From contig URBQ01000012.1 of NCBI GenBank assembly GCA_900546115.1, positions 1-62,319 of the forward strand: a DNA stretch of 62,319 nt, given 5' to 3'. Both the position numbers and the translations under genes were made by a program. Under the pieces are notes generated by a model. That model did no database searches. It was given only the letters and a program-made list of their open reading frames with translations, and was not told the DNA's origin. Position 1 is the stretch's first letter, and each line of letters starts with the position of its first letter. This stretch comes from an uncultured Collinsella sp. GTDB taxonomy: Bacteria; Actinomycetota; Coriobacteriia; Coriobacteriales; Coriobacteriaceae. Shown here piece after piece: positions 8,203-17,245 of this stretch.

Positions 8203-10968
8203 ATGGACCAGGACCGCCAAAACAGCCAAAACCACGATACGGAGCACGCGGGCCGCGACCGGGAGTTCGCGACCTACCGTACCGCCCAAAGCTCAAACGA
8301 TATGGTGCCGACGGTATTTCGCCGTGGCATCTACCGCACAATCCGCGGCAGTCTTAAGCGCTTCCTATCTATCGTGGTCATCACCGCGCTCGGCGTGAGC
8401 GTGATGTGCGGCCTCAAGGCGGGTTGCGAGGATCTGTGCGATTCGGTCGACGCCTACTTCGACCAGCAAAATGTCTATGACATTAACGTGCAGTCGACCT
8501 ATGGCCTGACTGACGATGATCTCGACGCCATCCAAGAGGTCGATGGCGTCGAAACGGCCGAGGGCATCTACGCCGAGACCGCCTACACCGCCGTGGGCAC
8601 AACGCGCGAGCGCGTGGTCGTGCAAAGTCTCTCCAAGGAGAACATCGATCAGCCGGTGCTCGTGAACGGCGATTTGCCCGAGAGCGCCGATGAAGTCGCG
8701 GTGACTTCGAAGTTCCTGAAGGCTTCGGGCAAAAAGCTCGGCGATACGGTGAGTTTTGCCGCCAATGACGCGAGCTCGTCGAACCAAAGCGCCAAGGATC
8801 AGTTTGCCGCGGGCGATTACACCATTACGGCCGAGGTCCTCGATCCCACTGATGTGAGCTCCGACTCGACAGTCAACGCCTTTCGCGCTGCTTCGGCGGC
8901 GGACTATAAGTTCTATGTGAGCGAGGACGCCGCGACGTCGTCGTCCTATTCCGCAGTCCACGTAGTCGTCGAAGGAGCCAAGAGCCTCAACTCCTATTCG
9001 GATGCCTACGCGGCAAAGATCAACAAGGTCAAGGGCAATATAGAGAAGATCCGCGAGGAGCGTGAGAAGGCGCGCGCTCAGGAACTGACAGTCGACACGC
9101 CGGCAAGCTTGGATGCGGCCGAGCGCCAGGCGAATATGCTCTTTGGGATTGAGCAGGACAACATCAATCGCATGGCCCAGGGCAGCGAGGAACGCGTCCA
9201 GGCTCAGGCCGACCTGGATCAGCGCCGCGCCGCCGCCGACCAGCAGTTTGCCGATGCCCGCGCCGAGCTTTCCGATTTGGGTGAATGCACGTGGTACATC
9301 CAGGACCGCGACAATATCGCAAGCTACTCAAGCGTGGAGAGCGATAGCTCGTCAATTGAGGCTATTGCGACGGTGTTCCCGTTCATCTTCTTTATCGTCG
9401 CCGTGCTCATCAGCCTCACCACCGCCACGCGTATGGTCGAGGAGGAGCGCACGCTCATTGGCCTGTACAAGGCGCTCGGCTACTCGCGCGAGCGCATCCT
9501 GTCCAAATACGTGGACTATGCGCTGTGGGCGTGCCTGATTGGCGGCGTGCTCGGCAATATCATCGGCTTTGTGGGCCTGCCGCTGTTCCTGTTTACGGTG
9601 TTCGACGACATGTACTCGCTGCCCCAGATGCTGCTTTCGTACGACATCGTGTCCTCGATCGTCTCGGTGGCGCTGTTTGCCGTGGGCGTGGTGGGCGCCA
9701 CAATTATCGCCTGCCGCCACGAGATGGCCGAGACCCCGGCCTCGCTCATGCGCCCCAAGGCCCCGCGCGCCGGCTCGCGCATCCTACTTGAGCGCATCGG
9801 CTTTATCTGGCGCCGCATGGGCTTTTTGAACAAGGTGGCTGCGCGCAACCTGTTCCGTTACAAAAAGCGTGCCTTTATGACCATCTTTGGCATCGCGGGT
9901 TGCACCGCGCTTGTGATCTGCGGTATGGGTATTCGCGATACGTCGGTGGCGCTTTCGCCCAAACAGTACGGGCATATCACGCGTTATGACTTGCTGGCGG
10001 TCGCCAACCCCGATGACTTTACGCAGACGTGCGCGGCGTTGGATGAGCGCAGCGCGGCCAATGATTCCAACGTGACCGTGACTTCGACGCTGCCGATTAT
10101 GACCGACAACGTCACCTTTACGTTTGGCGGCAAGAGCGAGACCGTGCAGCTGATCGTGGTGCCCGATGACCGCACGAACGACCTGGACGACTATGTGCGC
10201 CTCGAGGACGAGTCCAAAGAGCCGCTGTCTTTGCGTGACGGAGACGTGTATCTGAGTAAGAGTTCACAGCTGGTGCTGGGGATTCAGCCGGGCGATACGG
10301 CATACGTCCAGGATTCGTCGCTCAATGTTGCCAAGGTCAAAGTCAGTGACATTTCGCTTAACTATCTTGGCAACACGCTTTACATGACGCAGGGCACCTA
10401 TGAGCGCGCGTTCGGTCGAAGCGCACGCCTCAACGGCGTCTTTGTGCTGCTTAAGGGCTCGTCGGCCGACCAGATTGCGTTTAGCAAGAAGCTTAAGAGC
10501 GACGGTTGGCTCACCATCTCGAGCACGGCCGAACATTGGCAGAACTACGAGGCGAACTTTGCGATCATCAATTCGGTCGTGGTGCTCGTGACTTTTATGG
10601 CGGCATGCCTGTCGTTTGTGGTGGTGTTTACGCTGTCCAACACGAATATCTCCGAGCGCGAACGCGAGCTGGCGACCATCAAGGTGCTGGGCTTCCGCCG
10701 TGGCGAGGTGCACCATTACGTCAACAAGGAGACGTTGATCCTCACGGCAATTGGCGCCGCGCTGGGCGTGCCACTGGGCGGCTTGCTGGCCGAGAGTTTT
10801 ACGTACATTTTGCAGATGCCGTCGCTGTACTTTGACGTCGAAGTCGAGCCGCTAAGCTACGTGCTCGCCGTGGTGCTTTCCTTTGGCTTTACGTTTATCG
10901 TCAACCTAGCCACCAATCGTACCCTCAACAAGATCGACATGGTCGGCGCCCTCAAGAGCGCCGAGTGA
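8203..10968 (+). CDS. FtsX-like ABC transporter permease
   Basis: This protein of about 921 residues has two FtsX units, each with three membrane segments near residues 386-520 and 795-905, plus an N-terminal membrane helix (about 50-70) and a central one (about 555-575). Between the first helix and the first FtsX unit lies a long extracytoplasmic region containing a charged coiled coil (about 276-356). A GTG at 8191 overlapping the ATPase stop is an alternative start; neither has a strong ribosome binding site. Such permeases export peptides or lipoproteins, sense antimicrobial peptides, or control cell-wall hydrolases; the substrate here is unknown. No two-component system is adjacent. Confidence 0.88.
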   Translation: MDQDRQNSQNHDTEHAGRDREFATYRTAQSSNDMVPTVFRRGIYRTIRGSLKRFLSIVVITALGVSVMCGLKAGCEDLCDSVDAYFDQQNVYDINVQSTYGLTDDDLDAIQEVDGVETAEGIYAETAYTAVGTTRERVVVQSLSKENIDQPVLVNGDLPESADEVAVTSKFLKASGKKLGDTVSFAANDASSSNQSAKDQFAAGDYTITAEVLDPTDVSSDSTVNAFRAASAADYKFYVSEDAATSSSYSAVHVVVEGAKSLNSYSDAYAAKINKVKGNIEKIREEREKARAQELTVDTPASLDAAERQANMLFGIEQDNINRMAQGSEERVQAQADLDQRRAAADQQFADARAELSDLGECTWYIQDRDNIASYSSVESDSSSIEAIATVFPFIFFIVAVLISLTTATRMVEEERTLIGLYKALGYSRERILSKYVDYALWACLIGGVLGNIIGFVGLPLFLFTVFDDMYSLPQMLLSYDIVSSIVSVALFAVGVVGATIIACRHEMAETPASLMRPKAPRAGSRILLERIGFIWRRMGFLNKVAARNLFRYKKRAFMTIFGIAGCTALVICGMGIRDTSVALSPKQYGHITRYDLLAVANPDDFTQTCAALDERSAANDSNVTVTSTLPIMTDNVTFTFGGKSETVQLIVVPDDRTNDLDDYVRLEDESKEPLSLRDGDVYLSKSSQLVLGIQPGDTAYVQDSSLNVAKVKVSDISLNYLGNTLYMTQGTYERAFGRSARLNGVFVLLKGSSADQIAFSKKLKSDGWLTISSTAEHWQNYEANFAIINSVVVLVTFMAACLSFVVVFTLSNTNISERERELATIKVLGFRRGEVHHYVNKETLILTAIGAALGVPLGGLLAESFTYILQMPSLYFDVEVEPLSYVLAVVLSFGFTFIVNLATNRTLNKIDMVGALKSAE

Positions 10969-11018
10969 CCTGCCAAAAAGGGACAGGTTTATTTTGGCAG
11001 GTTTTATCTGCGCAAACG
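10968..11018 (+). repeat. GGCAGGTTTTATC hairpin repeat, copy 3
   Basis: Arms ACCTGCC/GGCAGGT enclose AAAAAGGGACAGG and TTTATTTT, with tail TATCTGCGCAAACG. The first base is the last base of the permease stop codon TGA. It separates two convergent genes. Confidence 0.92.
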
Positions 11019-11084
11019 CCGGACAACCATTAGGTGGCCCGGCGTTTGCCCCGTTTTGCTGGGGATGTCTGTCGTTCAGTGCTC

Positions 11085-11405
11085 TTACTGGCCAATCCAG
11101 TGTTGCGCATAGCTCTTAATGTCCTCGGTAAAACCGTCAAGGTCGTCAAGGGTGATCACGCTGTCGATAAGCAAATTGGCTATCTCGCGGTGCATTGTGC
11201 TGCGGCGAATGTCGTTTGCAATTACGCCTGAGGACAGCTTGTCTCTATTGAGGCGCTCTTCTAGTGCCCAAAATCTACTGGACGCTTCACTGTCGCCGTT
11301 CAGTATCTCAACATACTGGCCGATGAGCTTTTCCATATAACGTTCTTGCCATTGAGGAAGCATTTTCTTAAACAGCTTCCAGTCGCTTTCGGCTACGTCG
11401 CGCAT
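11085..11405 (-). CDS. Small conserved hypothetical protein
   Basis: The 106-residue, mostly helical, charged protein begins MRDVAESDWKLFKKMLPQWQERYME and has no signal peptide, membrane segment or known catalytic motif. Its shape (an aromatic-rich N terminus and long amphipathic helices) resembles small proteins widespread in gut anaerobes, but I cannot name a function. A weak purine-rich site (GGAGGACAT region) precedes the ATG. It is convergent with the FtsX permease, and two palindromes lie upstream. Confidence 0.7.
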   Translation of the reverse strand: MRDVAESDWKLFKKMLPQWQERYMEKLIGQYVEILNGDSEASSRFWALEERLNRDKLSSGVIANDIRRSTMHREIANLLIDSVITLDDLDGFTEDIKSYAQHWIGQ

Positions 11406-11534
11406 ATGTCCTCCGCTCGTTAAACGGGCTTTTCCATTTGCCTTTCATTCTATTTGGTTTTCGCTCACAGGCGTGGATGAAGGGCTTTCTCCAGCCTTCG
11501 AGATTGGGCTTGAATAGGTCGTATGCCGCAAAAC

Positions 11535-11674
11535 GGGCCTATCTACTACGTTTGCTACCACACCCTCGACCATGACAAAGATTATGAAATTAAAACCGCA
11601 GGTAGAGGGCTTGCAAATATTCGGAAAAGGCGGGTATGGTCGGCCCTCTCGAGTTAAACGTAGTAAATAGGCCC
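11535..11674. repeat. 140-bp palindrome with taaaaccgcaggta core
   Basis: Outer arms of 19 bp (11535-11553 and 11656-11674) match at 18 positions; an inner CGACCAT/ATGGTCG pair adds a second layer. Inside, a 23-base core at 11591-11613 (starting TAAAACCGCAGGTA) matches 21 of 23 bases of the core in the palindrome at 47459-47581. Confidence 0.75.
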
Positions 11675-11738
11675 TTTTCTTGGCGCGTGGTCAGCTCAAT
11701 GCTAATCTCCGTGCCGGAACTGACCCAGTTGTTTGTAG

Positions 11739-11803
11739 GTTGCGGTGATATACGGACTGTTTGGCGCTTTGGAGCTTCAAAACAGTCCCTATCTCACCGC
11801 AAC
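11739..11803. repeat. 65-bp palindrome
   Basis: Arms of 24 bp (11739-11762 and 11780-11803) pair at 22 positions around a 17-base loop. It lies 46 bases past the stop of the minus-strand regulator gene, so it could fold in that transcript. It fills much of the 440-bp gap that holds no gene. Confidence 0.75.
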
Positions 11804-11849
11804 TTAGGAGAAGGGCGGGGGTGGTTGGGTGCTGGTGGGTCGGAGCGTG

Positions 11850-12788
11850 TTAGGCCTGTTGGCGGTGCTTCCATTGTTTGCGGCACCAGCGCATGAGCGC
11901 TTTGATGACGGGAATCGTGATGAGGATGATCCATGCAGGATGGGGCTGTCCCAAACAGAGCCACATGTAGAGGAACCAAGCGATGGCGGCTGCCGGGTAG
12001 ATGACCTCGATCAGCTTAGATAAGTGGCGTTGGTCGATAAAGTCGCCAAGCGCGTAATAGACGGGAATCAGAAAGACGAGGAAGAGTCCCGTAGCCCATG
12101 TGCCGTAGACAATGCCGAGCACCAGATAGGCGAGGGCGACAAGCGCAGGGAAGGGGAATTTGTTCCATGCACGTCCGACCTTGGTGTGGAAATGCTTGCC
12201 GTGATGGTCGAGCTTGTCGTGTGCTTCCTTCCAGCTGGAAAACGTCTCGCCGTCGATGGTGACGGTGCCGTCGTCATTGGTATGCACACTATGTCCATCG
12301 TCCTCAAGCGTATCGATATGCAATCCGCCTGGCCCCACATGGACCTCTTCACCCTTGCGCTCGTTAGCCACATGGATGCCATTCCAGCCAACATGAACCT
12401 CTTCGCCTTTGTTGGGGTCAATAACGTGGATGCCGCGCGCGAGGGAAATATCGACAAGTGGCTTATCGCTGCAATCAGCGTGTTCAGTAGAAGCCTCAGC
12501 CTCCTCAGCCTTATCTGAAGCTTTGGTGCCGGCGTTGCTGTTCTGCGCCTCATCATCAGCCTGCGAGTCGTCAGTGCTATCCACCGCCTCCCCATACAGC
12601 AGCTCATCCAGCGACACGCCATACAGCGCGGCGAGCGCAATAAGGTTATCGGTATCGGGAGAGGATTCGCTGCGCTCCCATTTACTGACAGCCTGACGAC
12701 TCACACCCAGCTGGGCGGCAAGCGCCTCCTGAGAAAGCCCGGCAGCCTTGCGGCGATCGACGAGCCGCTGTGCCATCGCAAGATCCAT
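11850..12788 (-). CDS. XRE-family regulator with C-terminal membrane domain
   Basis: The 312-residue protein starts with a Cro/CI helix-turn-helix (residues about 5-60, LSQEALAAQLGVSRQAVSKWE). An acidic linker rich in Glu, Asp and Ser follows. Residues about 110-190 form a repetitive beta-like segment in which GEEVHVG recurs, ending near a DGETFSSWKEAHDKL motif. Three or four membrane helices lie at the C terminus (about 205-300). The start at 12788 is chosen because AAAGGA lies seven bases upstream; an ATG five codons earlier lacks this. It could be a membrane-tethered regulator that senses envelope state. This is inference. Confidence 0.8.
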   Translation of the reverse strand: MDLAMAQRLVDRRKAAGLSQEALAAQLGVSRQAVSKWERSESSPDTDNLIALAALYGVSLDELLYGEAVDSTDDSQADDEAQNSNAGTKASDKAEEAEASTEHADCSDKPLVDISLARGIHVIDPNKGEEVHVGWNGIHVANERKGEEVHVGPGGLHIDTLEDDGHSVHTNDDGTVTIDGETFSSWKEAHDKLDHHGKHFHTKVGRAWNKFPFPALVALAYLVLGIVYGTWATGLFLVFLIPVYYALGDFIDQRHLSKLIEVIYPAAAIAWFLYMWLCLGQPHPAWIILITIPVIKALMRWCRKQWKHRQQA

Positions 12789-12951
12789 GACAGTTCCTTT
12801 CATGTGGTGACCGTAATCGAATGAGCCGAGTATGCCGAGAACAACCGGTAGCGACCACCATTTCTAGTTAGAATCTGCCCCAACCCTACCGCAACTACCG
12901 GTAGCAACCCCTAACGACCAGCCATTTCAGGACAAATGTCAGTGCTACTCT

Positions 12952-12979
12952 CAGCTAAGAGCCTGCAACATCCCAAAAT
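12952..12979 (+). repeat. Degenerate CAGCTAA...TCCCAAAAT motif
   Basis: CAGCTAAGAGCC is followed by TGCAACA and TCCCAAAAT, resembling the 25-bp motif at 20295, 52749 and 55943 but with a short insertion. It is the weakest member. The rest of the gap 12789-13005 holds two copies of ACCGGTAGC and probably the regulator promoter. Confidence 0.45.
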
Positions 12980-13005
12980 CTCAGCCCACGCACCCGCAGC
13001 AAGAA

Positions 13006-13190
13006 GACGAATAGCCTCGGCCTCCCTAGTTACCGCAGGAGGCCTCAGGGCTTACCTCCCAAATCTTTCCGCAGGACGGAAGGACCCCGCCGCGCGAAGC
13101 GCACGGCGGGGTCCTGACATGTCCGAGGACGATTTGGGATGTAAGCCCTGGGGTCTCCGATGAGAGCAGTTTCGGCCGAGGCTATTCGTC
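13006..13190. repeat. 185-bp three-layer palindrome overlapping the pfkA 3' end
   Basis: Three nested inverted repeats: outer 17-bp perfect arms (13006-13022 and 13174-13190), middle arms of about 23 bp centred on GGGCTTAC..CCCAAATC (13043-13065 and 13131-13153), and an inner 11-bp perfect stem (13082-13092 and 13104-13114). The right outer arm contains the final codons and stop of the phosphofructokinase gene. Confidence 0.85.
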
Positions 13191-14261
13191 GCCGAAGCTG
13201 ATGCCCAGCGCCTTGGCCTCGCGCACCAGGTCGCTCTGGGGGTCGACAAACTTGAGCTTGCCGGCGACCTCCTCGAGCGGCATGTGGCACATCTTGCCGT
13301 CACGCAGGGCAATCATGTAGCCAAACTCGCCGCGTAGGCACCCCAGTGCCGCCTCGACGCCGCACTGGGTCGCAAAGATGCGGTCCTGGGCGTCGGGTTG
13401 GCCGCCGCGCTGCGTGTGGCCGGGGATGGCGACGCGGGCCTCGCGACCAGTCTTGGCCTCGATCTCCTTGGCGATGTCGTAGACGATCGACGGACTCGTG
13501 CGCTCGGCGAGCTTTTTCTTGTACTCCTTCTTGGGCAGCGCCGCGTCCTCCTTGGAGATAGCGCCCTCGGCGACGGCTACGATGGTAAAGCGGCTGCCGG
13601 TCTCCATGCGATGCTCGATGGTCTTGATGACGTTGTCCATGTCGTAGGGGATCTCGGGAATCAGGATGACGTCCGCGCCGCCCGCGACGCCGGCATACAG
13701 CGGAATCCAACCGACCTTGTGGCCCATGATCTCGATGACAAACACGCGTCCATGGCTCGAAGCGGTGGTGTGGATGTCGTCGATACACTTGGTGGCGACG
13801 TCGATGGCGCTCGTAAAGCCAAACGTCAGCTCGGTGCCCCAGGTGTCGTTATCGATGGTCTTGGGCAGGGCGATAACGTTGAGGCCTTCTTCGCGCAGGC
13901 GGTTGGCGGTCTTGGTGGATCCGTTGCCGCCCAGCATAAACAGGCAGTCGAGCTGCAGCTTGTGATAGGTGTGGACCATTGCGGGCACCTTCTCGACGCC
14001 GTCGGCCTCGGGGATGTCGAGGCGCTTGAACGGCGTGCGGCTCGTGCCCAGGATGGTGCCGCCACGGGTGAGGATGCCGCTAAAATCGGCGGGCGTCATG
14101 ACACGGAACCTGCTGTAGATAAGGCCCTGGTAGCCGTCCTCAAAACCATAGATCTCGATAGGCTCTTCGCTATTGGTTATAAGCGTTTTGACGATGCCGC
14201 GCATGGTGGCGTTGAGCGCTTGGCAGTCGCCGCCACTGGTAAGAAGACCGATCCTAAGCAT
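13182..14261 (-). CDS. pfkA: 6-phosphofructokinase
   Basis: It phosphorylates fructose 6-phosphate in glycolysis. The 359-residue protein has the N-terminal LLTSGGDCQALNA phosphate-donor loop, the GGNGSTKTA loop, the catalytic PKTIDND motif, the IEIMGH substrate segment and the GHTQRGG motif. At the two donor-specificity positions it has Gly after GGN (the E. coli Gly104 position, favouring ATP) and Lys in PKTIDND (the Gly124 position, as in PPi enzymes). The usual Mg-binding Asp of GGDG is Asn. The donor is therefore uncertain. Its last codons lie within a large palindrome. Confidence 0.92.
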   Translation of the reverse strand: MLRIGLLTSGGDCQALNATMRGIVKTLITNSEEPIEIYGFEDGYQGLIYSRFRVMTPADFSGILTRGGTILGTSRTPFKRLDIPEADGVEKVPAMVHTYHKLQLDCLFMLGGNGSTKTANRLREEGLNVIALPKTIDNDTWGTELTFGFTSAIDVATKCIDDIHTTASSHGRVFVIEIMGHKVGWIPLYAGVAGGADVILIPEIPYDMDNVIKTIEHRMETGSRFTIVAVAEGAISKEDAALPKKEYKKKLAERTSPSIVYDIAKEIEAKTGREARVAIPGHTQRGGQPDAQDRIFATQCGVEAALGCLRGEFGYMIALRDGKMCHMPLEEVAGKLKFVDPQSDLVREAKALGISFGDE

Positions 14262-14400
14262 GATGAATCCTTCCGGGCAAGTTATAACATGCGCATAAGT
14301 TTACCCCCGCACACTGTTGATACGGGGGTAAAACGTGTTAGCTCAAGCGTATGGAAATGTAAGCAACGCCAGGGAACGTAAGGTCGACGGGCCTGGCTCC

Positions 14401-15485
14401 TTACAGTGCGAAGGCATCGACGTTGCCCCAGTGGCGGCGCAGCGTGATGGCGGCAGCGGGCTCGGTATTGTCAAAGACGACCGACCATTGCGTATTGCTG
14501 GTGATGTCTTCCGGATTGGGCTCTTGCGCCGCAGCGCGAAGGGCCTTCCAAGCGACTGCCTCGTCTTGGGCGCCGGCATGGGCGTCGAGGACATCGGCGA
14601 TTGCGACGGCGCGCTCTTTACCATGGCCCAGCTCGCCATTCTTTTGGTTGGGCAGCACTTCGTCGCCATAGCAGGCGTAAAGTTTGTAACCTGGCGTACA
14701 GGAGTCGCTTTGAAAGCGCGGTCCGGATCGCGCGGATCCCACTCTACTACGCGCGCGTCACCGGTGGCGTCGTTGATAAAGAAGTGGTAATCGCGTCCTG
14801 CCATGGCGTGCATGTCGTAGGCGGAAAGCAGGTCGACAGCTTCTTGCGTGGTGGCGGCACGGTCGAGCACCAGACGGATGGCGAGCGAGGTATTGATGAC
14901 GGGGCGCTGCGTGTCCTGGTCACAGGGTTTGGAATCCAGGGTGAGCACGGCAATGGACACGCCACATTCGTTGACGCCGTCGAGCTGGGCAAACGGGCCC
15001 ATGAGTGCGGCGGCGCGTCCGGCGACGGAGTCAAGCGGAGTGTTATCGCCCAGGTTGTTAAGGGCGGCAAACCCGATGGAGGCATAGCCGCCGCGTGGGT
15101 GATTGCGCACCAGCAGCGCCGAGGTGTCGTCCTTAAAGTCGTAATTGCGACCGGTACGCACGCGGCCTTCGGCATCTACGGCGACAAAAGCGCTGCAGGC
15201 AAACTGGGGCGCCTGGACATGTGCCGGCACGCCGGGGAGCACCTGCGCCACCACGGCATCGATGTAGGTCTGGTCGTCGCGCACGCCAGCGGCGATGATG
15301 CGATCAAGATCGTAGTCGTAGGCAATGTCGATTGCGTACAGGTCATAGCCATCCGCGTAGCCGGTCAAGCGTTTGAGCGACGCGGCGGACTTGATTTGCT
15401 TGTGATAAACGATACCGGTGGCAGCGGCAAGGCCGACGGCGGCTCCCGCGACACCGCAGGCGATGGCAATGTTACGTGGCTTCAT
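14401..15485 (-). pseudogene. Ntn-hydrolase (choloylglycine/penicillin-acylase type), frameshifted
   Basis: The N terminus is a hydrophobic export or anchor helix (residues about 7-27). The mature nucleophile is probably Cys97 in QFACSAFVAVD, followed by GRNYDF, which is typical of linear-amide C-N hydrolases. The frame continues to VRQVTNF, after which homology jumps to the neighbouring frame (YACYGDEVLPNQKNGELG to VDAFAL and a stop at 14401). One base is missing at the AAA run at 14679-14681; restoring it gives TNFYACYGDE. Without it the product ends in unrelated sequence at 14343. This is either a real mutation, a phase-variable site or an assembly error. Confidence 0.8.
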
Positions 15486-15646
15486 GACGGCTCCTCTCGT
15501 CCTGTTAGCGCAATTGTCGCAAAAGGAGCGCGGGCATGATGGCTCAACTTGGTGAGCGGCGCGGAATTAAGCACGGAATGAAGAGTGCGGCGCTGGCGTG
15601 GCGGGGTATGCTGGAGGGGACCATCAACCCAGCGAAAGGGGAGAGC

Positions 15647-17032
15647 ATGACGGATCAGGAAACGCCCGAGCGCGTGCATGTGACGGCCGACGATATCGAG
15701 GCCGCCAACGACCTTATCGACTTTATCGAGGCATGCCCCAGCATGTTCCATACGGCGGCGACCATTATGGCCGAGCTCGACGAGGCGGGCTTTACCTACC
15801 TGCCCGAGAATGCGGCGTGGGATATCGAACCGGGCGGGCGTTATTACACGCAGCGCAACACCTCGAGCGTCGTTGCCTTTAAGGTGGGCGAGGACCTGGC
15901 CGCGACGTGGGGCGAGGACGGCGTTGCCGGCGACTATCATTTTCAACTCACGGCGTCACACAGCGATTCGCCGACGTTTAAGGTTAAGGCCGTGCCCGAG
16001 CTCGACGGCGCGGGCGAGACGCTGCGCCTGAACACCGAGGCCTACGGCGGCATGATCGACTACACCTGGTTCGATCGCCCGCTGGCACTTGCGGGCCGCG
16101 TGCTGGTGCGCGAGGGCGACCGTATCGAGAGCCGCTTGCTCGCTACCGAGCGCGAAGTTGCCATTATCCCGAGCCTTGCCATCCATATGAATCGTGGCGT
16201 TAACGAGGGCTTTGCGCCCAACCGAGCTGTCGACCTGTGCCCGCTCATCAGCGCCGGCGAGCTTAAGCAGGGTGACTTCGATGCCCTGATCGCCGAAGAG
16301 CTGGACGTTGAGCCCGAGCAGATTCTGGGCCGCGATCTGTTCCTGGTCAATCGTCAGGATGCGCGCATTTGGGGCTGGGCCGACGAGTTTATCTCGACGC
16401 CCAAGCTCGACGACCTGGCCTGCACCTACACCTCGCTGCAGGCATTTTTGGGTGCCGAGAATGCGCACGACGTTTCGGTCTTCTGCTGCTTCGATAACGA
16501 GGAGGTTGGCTCCGAGACCAAGCAGGGCGCCATGTCGACGTTCTTGGCCGACGCGCTGCGCCGCATCAACGGATCGCTGGGCTTTGACGATGAGTCGTAC
16601 CACCGTGCGCTTGCCGCTTCGATGCTCGTGAGCTGCGACAACGCGCATGCCGTGCACCCCAACCACGCCGAGAAGTGCGACGCCCGCAACCAGGTTGTGC
16701 TCAACGGCGGCATCGTCATCAAGGAAGCCGCCAACCAGCACTACTGCACCGATGCCTTTAGCCGCGCGGTGTTCCAGGCCATCTGCGATGACGCCGACGT
16801 GCCCACGCAGGCCTTCGCCAACAAGAGCGACATGGCCGGCGGCTCCACGCTCGGCAATCTGTCCAATATGCAGGCGAGCATGCATGCCGTGGACGTGGGC
16901 CTGCCTCAGCTGGCCATGCATTCTAGCTACGAGACCGGTGGCGTGCGCGACGTGGTATACGCCATCCGCGCCCTCACGGCCTTCTACGAGCGTGACCTGA
17001 ACATCAACGGCGCCGAAAGCGTTGAGCTCTAA
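15647..17032 (+). CDS. M18 family aminopeptidase
   Basis: This zinc aminopeptidase removes N-terminal, often acidic, residues from peptides in the cytoplasm. The 461-residue protein has the metal ligands in TASHSDSP, the bridging Asp in LDDLACTYTSL, the catalytic Glu pair in FDNEEVGS and the later DNAHAVHPNH motif. The AAAGGGGAG before the ATG at 15647 fixes the start; the frame remains open upstream to 15536 but has no homology there. The length fits the bacterial M18 type of about 430-460 residues. A hairpin repeat starts on its stop codon. Confidence 0.93.
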   Translation: MTDQETPERVHVTADDIEAANDLIDFIEACPSMFHTAATIMAELDEAGFTYLPENAAWDIEPGGRYYTQRNTSSVVAFKVGEDLAATWGEDGVAGDYHFQLTASHSDSPTFKVKAVPELDGAGETLRLNTEAYGGMIDYTWFDRPLALAGRVLVREGDRIESRLLATEREVAIIPSLAIHMNRGVNEGFAPNRAVDLCPLISAGELKQGDFDALIAEELDVEPEQILGRDLFLVNRQDARIWGWADEFISTPKLDDLACTYTSLQAFLGAENAHDVSVFCCFDNEEVGSETKQGAMSTFLADALRRINGSLGFDDESYHRALAASMLVSCDNAHAVHPNHAEKCDARNQVVLNGGIVIKEAANQHYCTDAFSRAVFQAICDDADVPTQAFANKSDMAGGSTLGNLSNMQASMHAVDVGLPQLAMHSSYETGGVRDVVYAIRALTAFYERDLNINGAESVEL

Positions 17033-17082
17033 AACCTACCAAAAAGGGATGTTAATTTTGGCAGGTTTTATCTGGGCAAATG
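17031..17082 (+). repeat. GGCAGGTTTTATC hairpin repeat, copy 4
   Basis: Starts AAAACCTACC on the aminopeptidase stop codon, with core AAAAAGGGATG and TTAATTTT, arm GGCAGGTTTT and tail TATCTGGGCAAATG. The ACCTACC arm pairs with GGCAGGT with one mismatch (A opposite C). Confidence 0.9.
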
Positions 17083-17116
17083 CAAAGGGTAAAACCGAAC
17101 TACATCGGTGATGCGT

Positions 17117-17150
17117 AGCCGCCGAGGTGCAGTGCGCCTCGGCGGCTTTT
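17117..17150 (+). terminator. Intrinsic terminator
   Basis: Stem AGCCGCCGAGG/CCTCGGCGGCT closes a short loop and is followed by TTTT. It terminates transcripts from the aminopeptidase gene and isolates the toxin-antitoxin operon. Confidence 0.85.
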
Positions 17151-17191
17151 GGTGCGCAGGATACGGCTATGCTTCAAAATGCTATACATGC

Positions 17192-17220
17192 TTTACGTAT
17201 CTACCATAGAGTTTTATGAT
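17192..17220 (+). promoter_or_regulatory. Likely sigma-70 promoter of the toxin-antitoxin operon
   Basis: TTTACG and TATGAT are spaced by 17 bases, ending 25 bases before the antitoxin start, in a clearly AT-rich segment. A strong AAGGAGG follows before the ATG. Confidence 0.6.
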
Positions 17221-17245
17221 AGTTTTGAAGTATTAAGGAGGGGTC

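Noticed and set aside
12936..13312. Small frames around the pfkA end
   Set aside because: They are translations of the three-layer palindrome and of the pfkA antisense; no start signals.
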